Positions 1 to 5,598 of a DNA stretch of 5,820 nt are shown piece by piece. Numbering within the stretch: position 1 is the stretch's first letter; the number at the start of each line of letters is the position of its first letter. The position numbers and the translations under genes were made by a program. The stretch is taken from the NCBI RefSeq assembly GCF_938031315.1, contig NZ_CALHHT010000228.1, positions 1 to 5,820 on the forward strand, read 5' to 3'. Below the pieces are notes generated by a model. It had not been told where the DNA came from, ran no database searches, and was given only the letters and a program-made list of their open reading frames with translations. The DNA comes from an uncultured Campylobacter sp. Its GTDB lineage: Bacteria; Campylobacterota; Campylobacteria; Campylobacterales; Campylobacteraceae.

Positions 1-55
1 AGATACGCACAAGATGGCGGAGGCCAACAAGGCATTCGCACATTATCGCTGGTAA
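1..55 (+). CDS. rpsG: 30S ribosomal protein S7, C-terminal fragment
   Basis: Only the last 17 codons are present, read from base 2 to the TAA at 53-55; the gene starts before the window. The peptide DTHKMAEANKAFAHYRW is the conserved C-terminal helix of bacterial S7, the 30S head protein that binds the 3' major domain of 16S rRNA near the E site. S7 is normally followed by EF-G in the str operon (rpsL-rpsG-fusA), and that is what comes next here, 37 bases downstream in the same direction. The tail is too conserved to separate a Firmicute from a campylobacterial origin on its own. It is continuous with the Firmicute-like part of fusA, so I place it in that block. Confidence 0.93.
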   Translation, partial: DTHKMAEANKAFAHYRW

Positions 56-74
56 TAATATCTGCCGGCAGTGT

Positions 75-88
75 AAGGAGCGATAGGA
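75..88 (+). promoter_or_regulatory. Ribosome binding site of fusA (GTG start)
   Basis: AAGGAG at 75-80 is a strong Shine-Dalgarno sequence but lies 12 bases before the GTG at 93, a rather long spacer. A second, weaker AGGA at 85-88 lies only 4 bases away. No ATG start fits. The protein from the GTG begins MAREYSLEKTRNIG, which is the normal Firmicute EF-G N-terminus, so the GTG is well supported by homology. Confidence 0.7.
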
Positions 89-92
89 AACA

Positions 93-2168
93 GTGGCAAG
101 AGAATATTCCCTTGAAAAAACGCGGAATATCGGCATCATGGCACACATTGATGCCGGGAAGACGACGACCACAGAGCGCATTCTCTTCTACACGGGCGTA
201 ACGCACAAGATCGGCGAGGTTCATGAGGGCGCTGCCACCATGGACTGGATGGTTCAGGAACAGGAACGCGGCATTACGATTACGTCGGCGGCGACGACCT
301 GCCACTGGAAAGACCATCGCATCAATATCATTGATACGCCGGGTCACGTTGACTTTACGGTCGAGGTAGAGCGCTCGCTGCGCGTGCTGGACGGCACAGT
401 CGCAGTTTTGACCGCCCGCGGCGGCGTTGAGCCGCAGACGGAGACGGTCTGGCGTCAGGCAGAGCGTTACAATGTCCCGCGCATGGCGTACGTCAACAAG
501 ATGGACATCACGGGCGCGGATTTCTTCAACGTCATGAAGATGATGCGCGAGCGTCTCAATGCGAACCCGGTGGCGATTCAGCTGCCGATCGGCGCAGAGG
601 ATGAGTTCAAGGGCATCATTGACCTCGTGAAGATGGATGCCATCGTCTACGAGGACGATCTCGGCAAGGTGACCGATGAGGTCGAGATTCCCGCCGAGTA
701 CAAGGAGCAGGCAGCAGAGTACCGCGACAAGCTCCTTGAGGCATGCGCTGAGACGGATGATGAGCTGATGGAGAAGTACCTCGGCGGCGAGGAGCTGACC
801 GAGGACGAGATCCGCGGTGCCATCCGCAAGGCGACCATCGCCTGTGAGATGACGCCGGTGACGTGCGGCACGTCGTACCGCAACAAGGGGGTTCAGCCCC
901 TGCTCGATGCGATCGTCGACTACATGCCCGCACCGACGGATATCCCGCCGATCGCGGGTGTGAACCCCGACACAGGCGAAGAGGATCACCGTCCGGCATC
1001 GGACAGCGCACCGTTCTCGGCACTCGCGTTCAAGATTATGACGGATCCGTTCGTCGGAAAGCTCGCGTTCTTCCGCGTTTACTCCGGCACACTGAACTCC
1101 GGCTCGTATGTCTACAATGCGACGAAGGACAGCAAGGAGCGCATCGGCCGCATTCTCCAGATGCACGCGAACAACCGCAAGGAGATCGACATCGTCTACA
1201 GCGGCGATATCGCGGCGGCGGTCGGTCTGAAGAACACGACGACGGGCGATACGCTCTGCGACGAGAACAATCCGATCATCCTTGAGTCGATGGAGTTTCC
1301 GGATCCCGTTATCTCCGTTGCGGTGGAACCCGCGACGAAGAACGATCAGGAGAAGATGGGCATCGCCCTCCAGAAGCTCGCCGAGGAGGATCCGACGTTC
1401 CGCGTTCATACGGACGCTGAGACGGGCCAGGTCATCATCTCGGGCATGGGCGAGCTGCATCTGCAGATCATCGTCGACCGTATGCTCCGCGAGTTCAAGG
1501 TCGACTGCAAGGTCGGTGAGCCGCAGGTTGCATACCGCGAGACGATCCGCAAGCAGGTCAAGGCGGAAGGCAAGTTCGTCCGTCAGTCCGGCGGTCATGG
1601 TCAGTACGGTCACTGCTGGCTCGAGCTCATTCCGCAGGAAGCGGGCGAGGGCTTCAGCTTCGAGAACAAGGTCGTCGGCGGCGTGATTCCGAAGGAGTTC
1701 ATCAACCCGATCGAGGCCGGTGTTCGTCAGGCAATGGAGAGCGGCGTTGTCGCAGGCTATCCGATGGTCGACATCAAGGTCATCGTCTACGACGGCTCGT
1801 TCCACGAGGTCGACTCCTCCGAGGCGGCGTTCAAGGTCGCCGGCTCGATGGCGTTCAAGGCAGGCGCGGAGAAGGCAAACCCCGTTCTCCTCGAGCCGTA
1901 CGTCAAGGTTGAGGTCACGGTGCCTGAGGAGTATATGGGCGACGTTATCGGCGATCTGAACTCCCGCCGTGGACGCATCGACGGCATGGAGCCGCGCAAC
2001 GGCGTGCAGGTCATCAACGCGTTCGTTCCGCTCTCGGAGATGTTCGGTTACTCGACCGATCTGCGCTCTCAGACGCAGGGTCGCGCGACCTATTCGATGG
2101 AATTTGATCACTACGACGAGGTTCCTAAAAATGTCGGCGAAGAGATCATTAAAAAACGCAACGGCTAA
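93..2168 (+). CDS. fusA: Elongation factor G, apparently mosaic
   Basis: EF-G is the cytoplasmic translational GTPase that drives mRNA-tRNA translocation and, with ribosome recycling factor, splits the ribosome. The 691 residues are full length. Visible G-domain motifs are the P-loop AHIDAGKT (17-24), switch I RGITIT (59-64), DTPGH with catalytic His85 (81-85) and NKMD (135-138). Domain II follows from about 290, domain III from about 405, domain IV from about 480 (SGGHGQYGH, HEVDSSE) and domain V from about 605. It starts at a GTG shortly after rpsG, as in a str operon. Residues 1 to about 640 read like a Negativicutes EF-G and use AAG for nearly all Lys. From Gln660 the sequence (QTQGRATYSMEFDHYDEVPK, ending IIKKRNG) matches the Campylobacter C-terminus as I remember it, and its last three Lys codons are all AAA. 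The frame is unbroken. The function is certain; that this exact hybrid exists in one cell is not. Confidence 0.96.
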   Translation: MAREYSLEKTRNIGIMAHIDAGKTTTTERILFYTGVTHKIGEVHEGAATMDWMVQEQERGITITSAATTCHWKDHRINIIDTPGHVDFTVEVERSLRVLDGTVAVLTARGGVEPQTETVWRQAERYNVPRMAYVNKMDITGADFFNVMKMMRERLNANPVAIQLPIGAEDEFKGIIDLVKMDAIVYEDDLGKVTDEVEIPAEYKEQAAEYRDKLLEACAETDDELMEKYLGGEELTEDEIRGAIRKATIACEMTPVTCGTSYRNKGVQPLLDAIVDYMPAPTDIPPIAGVNPDTGEEDHRPASDSAPFSALAFKIMTDPFVGKLAFFRVYSGTLNSGSYVYNATKDSKERIGRILQMHANNRKEIDIVYSGDIAAAVGLKNTTTGDTLCDENNPIILESMEFPDPVISVAVEPATKNDQEKMGIALQKLAEEDPTFRVHTDAETGQVIISGMGELHLQIIVDRMLREFKVDCKVGEPQVAYRETIRKQVKAEGKFVRQSGGHGQYGHCWLELIPQEAGEGFSFENKVVGGVIPKEFINPIEAGVRQAMESGVVAGYPMVDIKVIVYDGSFHEVDSSEAAFKVAGSMAFKAGAEKANPVLLEPYVKVEVTVPEEYMGDVIGDLNSRRGRIDGMEPRNGVQVINAFVPLSEMFGYSTDLRSQTQGRATYSMEFDHYDEVPKNVGEEIIKKRNG
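2010..2069. other. Inferred lineage junction inside fusA
   Basis: Codons 640-659 encode a stretch (INAFVPLSEMFGYSTDLRS) conserved in EF-G of many phyla. Upstream of it, RGRIDGMEPRNGVQV is Firmicute-like. Downstream, the protein becomes Campylobacter-like, Lys codons switch from AAG to AAA, and AAATTT words begin within about 160 bases. The crossover is therefore best placed in this conserved block, where two genomes could share enough identity for an assembler or for homologous recombination to join them. The exact base cannot be fixed without both parental sequences. Confidence 0.7.
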
Positions 2169-2183
2169 GCTTAACGGACGCTA

Positions 2184-2225
2184 GGGTGCGGCGATAGCTT
2201 TATCGCCAACCCCGGGCGCTTCTTT
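2184..2225 (+). terminator. Probable rho-independent terminator after fusA
   Basis: A perfect 7-bp stem GGCGATA (2190-2196) pairs with TATCGCC (2201-2207) around a GCTT loop. GGGT (2184-2187) can further pair with ACCC (2209-2212) across a small internal loop. The T-rich run TTCTTT follows only after a short GC-rich gap, so the terminator is plausible but not textbook. It begins 15 bases after the fusA stop. Confidence 0.6.
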
Positions 2226-2635
2226 AAATTTTAAAACAGCACTTCAAATTTAACCCGCTTTACTAGCGTAAATTTAAATTCATACTCCGACTCCGAATAA
2301 AATTTCAATTCATAAATTTTAACTTCCGCCGATCGTAAATTTAGATCAAAAGAATTTCAATTAAATTTAAAAATTTAAAGCATAACTTAAAATGCGCTCA
2401 TGATGCCGCGCCTATCGTTTTACTAGAGATTTATTCTCTCACAGATAAAGCGAGCATGTTGCTATCGCGCTTTGATTTTCATTCACGGACAAGATCGCCG
2501 CAAGCTGGATCGTAAGTAGGGTTAAATTTTACTTTCGGCGCAGCCTCAAGGCGGAGCGCTATCATAGACTTATATCGGATTGCGATCTATCAGTGCTTTA
2601 TGCGAGTAGCGGTATTCTCGGGGCACTTTAATTGC

Positions 2636-2677
2636 GCCGCCGCTTTGCGCCGTAAAATTTCATCCTAGCGCGGCGGC
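2636..2677. repeat. GC-only inverted repeat upstream of tpx
   Basis: GCCGCCGC (2636-2643) and GCGGCGGC (2670-2677) are perfect 8-bp inverted arms around a 26-base loop. A short direct repeat, TTGCGCCG, occurs at 2632-2639 and 2645-2652 over the left arm. No T-run follows on the plus strand, so it is not an obvious terminator. It could be a transcript hairpin, a protein site or chance. Confidence 0.5.
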
Positions 2678-2733
2678 TTACGAGCCGATCATATAAGCTG
2701 AGCTAACACCCGAGCTCGCTTGTTTTCAGATTT

Positions 2734-2747
2734 AGTAGGTGCCTACT
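2734..2747. promoter_or_regulatory. Candidate operator palindrome at the tpx promoter
   Basis: AGTAGGTGCCTACT consists of perfect 6-bp inverted arms (AGTAGG and CCTACT) around a 2-base centre. It ends 10 bases before the -10 box of tpx, so it covers the -35 region, where a bound regulator would control initiation. The regulator is unknown to me; I do not recognise this as a PerR, Fur or CosR consensus. Confidence 0.45.
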
Positions 2748-2757
2748 TTCACGGGCT

Positions 2758-2763
2758 TATAAT
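2758..2763 (+). promoter_or_regulatory. tpx promoter, -10 box
   Basis: TATAAT is a perfect sigma-70 -10 hexamer, 36 bases before the tpx ATG. There is no good TTGACA at the expected -35 position, which agrees with Campylobacter promoters, where the -35 element is weak or absent. Short arms CGGGC (2752-2756) and GCCCG (2766-2770) flank the box. Confidence 0.65.
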
Positions 2764-2788
2764 GCGCCCGTTTTAAATATTTCAAAAC

Positions 2789-2794
2789 AAAGGA
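2789..2794 (+). promoter_or_regulatory. Ribosome binding site of tpx
   Basis: AAAGGA lies 5 bases before the ATG at 2800. It fixes the start, which also gives the family-typical N-terminus. Confidence 0.8.
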
Positions 2795-2799
2795 AAATC

Positions 2800-3330
2800 A
2801 TGCAACAAACCAAATTGCAAGGCGCGAGCGTTAGCCTTTCGGGCAGCGAGCTTAAGCTGGGAGATAAGGCACCGGTAGTCGGCTTGGTCGCAGCCGATCT
2901 TAGCGAGGTCAAAGTCGGCGGCGGCACGGGCAAGGCGCAGGTCATCATCACCGTGCCGTCCCTGGATACGGACGTGTGCGCGACCGAGACGCGCAAATTT
3001 AACGAGCGCGCCGCGAGTATAAAAAATACCGAGGTTTTCGTGATCTCGATGGATCTGCTGTTTGCCGCGGGCAGATTTTGCTCGACCGAGGGGATCAAAA
3101 ATTTACGCGCACTAAGCGACTTTCGCGATAAGGAGTTTGCGCGTGCATATGGCGTGCTGATTGCGGACGGCGCGCTTGCGGGGCTAACGTGCCGCGCGGT
3201 TTTCGTCGTGGACACCGCAGGCAAGATCGCCTACAAGCAGATCACGGACGACATCGTAGATGAGCCAGATTACGACGCGGCGCTCAATGCGGCGGCGTTT
3301 GCGAGCGGAAGCGCTGCGACGCAGGGCTGA
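2800..3330 (+). CDS. tpx: Thiol peroxidase (atypical 2-Cys peroxiredoxin, Tpx)
   Basis: Tpx is a cytoplasmic peroxiredoxin that reduces H2O2 and especially alkyl hydroperoxides, with electrons from thioredoxin. The 176 residues fit the family, which usually has about 165-170, with a few extra residues at the C-terminus (ASGSAATQG). The active site is PSLDTDVCATET, with peroxidatic Cys60 and Thr57 of the TxxC motif. The resolving cysteine is Cys94 in GRFCSTEG, spaced as in E. coli Tpx (Cys61/Cys95). The conserved arginine is Arg132 in the RAVFVVD strand, and LSDFR (105-109) and EPDYDAAL near the C-terminus are further family signatures. Small oddities are DLLFAAGRF where most members have DLPFAQGRF, and an extra cysteine at 131 just before the conserved Arg. 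The gene has its own promoter, stands alone and is convergent with tpiA. Composition agrees with the Campylobacter-like block. Identification is near certain. Confidence 0.96.
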   Translation: MQQTKLQGASVSLSGSELKLGDKAPVVGLVAADLSEVKVGGGTGKAQVIITVPSLDTDVCATETRKFNERAASIKNTEVFVISMDLLFAAGRFCSTEGIKNLRALSDFRDKEFARAYGVLIADGALAGLTCRAVFVVDTAGKIAYKQITDDIVDEPDYDAALNAAAFASGSAATQG

Positions 3331-3361
3331 TGCAATTTCTAGGTCTGCGGTGCAGACGTTA

Positions 3362-3380
3362 CCCGCTTAAATTTAGCGGG
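3362..3380 (+). terminator. Hairpin after tpx, first of two
   Basis: CCCGCT (3362-3367) and AGCGGG (3375-3380) form a perfect 6-bp stem around a 7-base AT loop, 31 bases after the tpx stop. The following CTTAAAAT is only weakly T-rich, so it may work together with the next hairpin. Confidence 0.5.
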
Positions 3381-3395
3381 CTTAAAATACGCGGA

Positions 3396-3425
3396 CGGGC
3401 GCCTTGCTCGCCCGCAACTTTAAAT
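3396..3425 (+). terminator. Hairpin after tpx, second of two
   Basis: CGGGCG (3396-3401) and CGCCCG (3409-3414) form a GC-only 6-bp stem with a 7-base loop. It is followed after CAAC by TTTAAATT, a modest T-rich tail. This is the better terminator candidate for tpx. Confidence 0.55.
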
Positions 3426-3465
3426 TCTAAAATTCCACTGCGCCCTGAAATTTAGCAGGTCGCGT

Positions 3466-3477
3466 CTGAAATTTCAG
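3466..3477. repeat. 12-bp perfect palindrome CTGAAATTTCAG
   Basis: The palindrome lies in the spacer between converging genes, and its first nine bases repeat a copy at 3445-3453. It is built around the AAATTT word common in this part of the window, so it may be compositional rather than a protein site. Confidence 0.4.
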
Positions 3478-3517
3478 CGGATCTGGGTTCGTGATCCTAT
3501 TTGCGCAGTTCGCAATA

Positions 3518-3531
3518 GAATTTTAAAATTC
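3518..3531. repeat. 14-bp perfect palindrome GAATTTTAAAATTC
   Basis: The palindrome is AT-rich and lies in the convergent spacer, three bases after a TTGCG/CGCAA hairpin (3501-3515). On the plus strand it supplies TTTT after that hairpin, so the pair could act as a weak terminator. Confidence 0.35.
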
Positions 3532-3646
3532 ATCCCCAATCAATTCATAAATTTATCTCACATTGCAAAAATAGTCTATCTGACTTAAAATTTAAATTTG
3601 AGCGCAAAAACACAAGCGAGCAGTATCGCGAAGCTAGACTAGGCGA

Positions 3647-3703
3647 CTTAAAATTTTGCGACGGGAGTTACCCTATTAGCTAATGACCGAGCAAAATTTT
3701 AAG
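3647..3703 (-). terminator. 13-bp inverted repeat spanning the tpiA stop, possible operon terminator
   Basis: CTTAAAATTTTGC (3647-3659) and GCAAAATTTTAAG (3691-3703) are perfect inverted arms separated by 31 bases. The right arm contains the tpiA TAA (3699-3701), so transcripts of the gap-pgk-tpiA operon would fold at the very end of the coding region. The loop holds GGGAGTTACCC (3663-3673) and the palindrome ATTAGCTAAT (3675-3684). The stem is mostly A/T, so termination strength is uncertain. mRNA 3'-end protection is another possible role. Confidence 0.45.
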
Positions 3704-4397
3704 GCAACGAAGTATAGCGATGCGAGACAACGCGTATAAGTTCCAAAAATTTCGAGGCGTCCCAGCTCGCCGTACCTACCAACACCCCATCGCAGTTTTT
3801 GATCCCCGCTATCGCGCCGATATTTGCGGCATTTACGCTACCTCCGTAAAGTAGCGGCGCGCTCGTTTGCTCGCGGATGAAATTTAAAATGCCTTCGATT
3901 TGCTCCGCGCTCGCACTTTTGCCCGTACCTATCGCCCAGATCGGCTCGTAGGCGATCAGCAAGCGCTCGTAGCCAAGCTCGATGTTTTTTAGCTGCTCGG
4001 CCAAAAACTCCTTCGTACCACCTGCTTCGTTTACGCTCAAATTTTCGCCGATGCAGTAGACGATCTGCCAGCCAGCCTTTGCGGCGAAGTCAAATTTAGT
4101 GCGCAAAAGCTCCTCGCTCTCGCCCAACTCTCGCCGCTCAGAGTGCCCGATCAGCACGCTTTTTACGCCAAACTCGTCCAGCATCGCCTTGCCGATCTCG
4201 CCAGTGTGAGCGCCGCTTTCGCACGGGTAGAAATTTTGCGCGCCGAGTTTAAATTTATGAGCCGCAAGATCAAGCGCGCTAAAGGGCGGAAACACCGTTA
4301 CGTCGTTGTTTGCGCTTAAATTTGCGTCTAAAGTTTCAGCATAGCGCGCAAAGCTCGCTCTGGTATGATTGCACTTTAAATTTGCTAAAAACCTCAC
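3699..4397 (-). CDS. tpiA: Triosephosphate isomerase
   Basis: TPI interconverts dihydroxyacetone phosphate and glyceraldehyde 3-phosphate in the cytoplasm. The 232 residues form one TIM barrel, shorter than the usual 250 or so but normal for Campylobacter. Catalytic residues are visible: Lys8 in NLK, His85 in IGHSERR and Glu151 in AYEPIWAIGTG. The flexible loop 6 is there (153-160), as are the phosphate-binding YGGSV (184-188) and GVLVG (204-208). The start is a GTG that overlaps the pgk stop as GTGA (4394-4397). GAAAGG at 4405-4410, inside the end of pgk, is its ribosome binding site with a 7-base spacer, which implies translational coupling. The last residues (about VVSHRYTSLP) do not resemble a TPI end I know and may be a short added tail. 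It is the last gene of the leftward operon; fabI, which follows tpiA in C. jejuni, is absent here. Confidence 0.96.
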   Translation of the reverse strand: MRFLANLKCNHTRASFARYAETLDANLSANNDVTVFPPFSALDLAAHKFKLGAQNFYPCESGAHTGEIGKAMLDEFGVKSVLIGHSERRELGESEELLRTKFDFAAKAGWQIVYCIGENLSVNEAGGTKEFLAEQLKNIELGYERLLIAYEPIWAIGTGKSASAEQIEGILNFIREQTSAPLLYGGSVNAANIGAIAGIKNCDGVLVGTASWDASKFLELIRVVSHRYTSLP

Positions 4398-5596
4398 TCC
4401 ATAGCCTTTCTAAGCGGTTTTATGCCCGGCAGCTCCTTGCCCTCGATGAGCTCCAGACTCGCGCCGCCGCCAGTCGAGATAAAGGTCATCTCGTCGGCAT
4501 CTCCCGCGCGCTCGACCACGTCTGCCGTATCGCCGCCGCCAACGACCGTAGTCGCGTGAGTGTCGATGATGGCGTGGCTCATTTTGATGCTGCCTTTGCT
4601 AAATTTATCCATCTCAAAAACACCCATCGGCCCGTTCCACCAGATGGTTTGCGCATCGGCGATGACCTCTTTAAATAGCCTAATTGATGCCGGCCCGATA
4701 TCTAGCCCCATCCAGCCGCTAGGTATTTCTTGCGCGGGGACGAATTTCACGGCGCTTTCAGCTGAAAACGTCTGAGCCGCAACGACGTCGACAGGTAGGT
4801 AAATTTTAACGCCAAGCTCCCTGCCCTTTTGCAAAATTTGCCTCGCGTCCTCAATGAGATCCTCTTCAAGCAGCGAATTTCCGATATTTTCGCCGAGTGA
4901 TTTTAAAAACGTAAACGCCATGCCGCCGCCAATTATCAACTTATCCACGCGCGGAAGCAAGTTGTGCAGGGCTTGCAGTTTGCCGCTTACCTTGCTGCCG
5001 CCAACGACCGCGACAAACGGGCGCGCAGGATGCTTGATGAGATTTTGGGCGAAATTTATCTCCTTTTGCAGCAAAAATCCCGCCGCTTTATGCTTATCGT
5101 CGTAAAATTTAGTGATCGCCTCGACCGAGCTATGCGCCCTGTGGCAGACGCCAAACGCGTCGTTTATATAAAATTCTCCGTATTTAGCAAGCTCAGAAGC
5201 TAGCGCCTCGTCGTTTTTGGTCTCGCCCTTTTCAAAGCGCAAATTTTCAAGAAGTAAAATTTCGCCTGGCTTTAGCGCGGCAGCTTTAGCTTTGGCATCC
5301 GCTCCGATGACGTCCTCGGCAAATACAACCTCATGGCTCAGTAAAAGCGAGAGCCTCTTTGCCACGCCTCGTAGCGAAAATTTCTCCTCAAAGCCGTTTT
5401 TTGGGCGCCCTAGGTGGCTAGCCAAAACCACGCTGCAGCCGTTATCTAGGCAATAGCGGATAGTAGGGATCGCCGCGCGAATTCGGCGATCATCGGTGAT
5501 GTTTAAAAACTCGTCCATCGGCACGTTAAAATCGCACCTGATGAATACTTTCGCGCCGCCCAGCTCAAGATCGTTGATCGATAAAATTTCACTCAT
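4394..5596 (-). CDS. pgk: Phosphoglycerate kinase
   Basis: PGK transfers phosphate between 1,3-bisphosphoglycerate and ADP, reversibly, in the cytoplasm. The 400 residues are the usual bacterial length. The N-terminal, 3-phosphoglycerate-binding lobe shows RCDFNVP (20-26), SHLGRPK (60-66), Arg120 in LENLRF and NDAFGVCHRAHSS with Arg153. The C-terminal nucleotide lobe shows VVGGSKVSGKL with Lys202 and Lys206 (197-207), a WNGPMGVFE motif, GGGDT (353-357) and STGGGASLE (374-382). The chosen ATG (5594-5596) gives the family N-terminus MSEILSINDLEL and has AAAGGG (5603-5608) 6 bases upstream. The frame is open for 24 more codons, but those would overlap gap and do not resemble PGK. The gene lies 2 bases after gap and overlaps tpiA by 4, so the three are almost certainly cotranscribed. 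Confidence 0.97.
   Translation of the reverse strand: MSEILSINDLELGGAKVFIRCDFNVPMDEFLNITDDRRIRAAIPTIRYCLDNGCSVVLASHLGRPKNGFEEKFSLRGVAKRLSLLLSHEVVFAEDVIGADAKAKAAALKPGEILLLENLRFEKGETKNDEALASELAKYGEFYINDAFGVCHRAHSSVEAITKFYDDKHKAAGFLLQKEINFAQNLIKHPARPFVAVVGGSKVSGKLQALHNLLPRVDKLIIGGGMAFTFLKSLGENIGNSLLEEDLIEDARQILQKGRELGVKIYLPVDVVAAQTFSAESAVKFVPAQEIPSGWMGLDIGPASIRLFKEVIADAQTIWWNGPMGVFEMDKFSKGSIKMSHAIIDTHATTVVGGGDTADVVERAGDADEMTFISTGGGASLELIEGKELPGIKPLRKAME
4405..4410 (-). promoter_or_regulatory. Ribosome binding site of tpiA inside pgk
   Basis: GAAAGG on the minus strand lies within the last codons of pgk, 7 bases before the GTG start of tpiA. It supports the GTG start and coupled translation. Confidence 0.7.
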
Positions 5597-5598
5597 TT

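Larger units (their letters stand above)
2169..2799. other. Long non-coding spacer between fusA and tpx
   Basis: No open frame of useful length or recognisable protein remnant is seen on either strand in these 631 bases. The first 200 bases are AT-rich and dominated by AAATTT and TAAATTTA words, typical of spacers in some campylobacters; the rest is mixed in composition. It holds a likely fusA terminator (2184-2225), a small imperfect hairpin around 2539-2560 (GCGC and GCC/GGC arms), a GC-only inverted repeat (2636-2677) and the tpx promoter region (about 2734-2763). I see no tRNA or known RNA gene in it. Its length is unusual for a compact Campylobacter genome, so an unannotated small RNA or decayed gene is possible but not shown. 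Confidence 0.75.
3331..3698. other. Convergent non-coding spacer between tpx and tpiA
   Basis: These 368 bases separate two converging genes and hold no credible coding frame. They contain two GC-rich hairpins just after tpx, a direct repeat CTGAAATTT (3445-3453 and 3466-3474), the perfect palindrome CTGAAATTTCAG (3466-3477), a small hairpin GGATC/GATCC (3479-3497), TTGCG/CGCAA (3501-3515), the palindrome GAATTTTAAAATTC (3518-3531), and the left arm of a 13-bp inverted repeat whose right arm spans the tpiA stop. Bidirectional termination is the obvious role. Confidence 0.75.

Noticed and set aside
616..2184. Several open frames of 71 to 140 codons on both strands inside fusA
   Set aside because: They are Arg/Ser/Pro-rich low-complexity shadows caused by the high GC of fusA, with no ribosome binding sites or recognisable motifs.
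2757..3224. A 155-codon minus-strand frame opposite tpx
   Set aside because: It lies almost wholly antisense to a certain tpx gene, would run into its promoter, and has no recognisable motif.
3479..3497. A tRNA T-arm-like hairpin GGATC...GGTTCGT...GATCC
   Set aside because: The loop resembles a T-loop, but no acceptor stem, anticodon arm or D-arm can be found around it.
4310..5456. Plus-strand frames opposite pgk and the start of tpiA
   Set aside because: They are antisense to well-supported genes and show no protein features.
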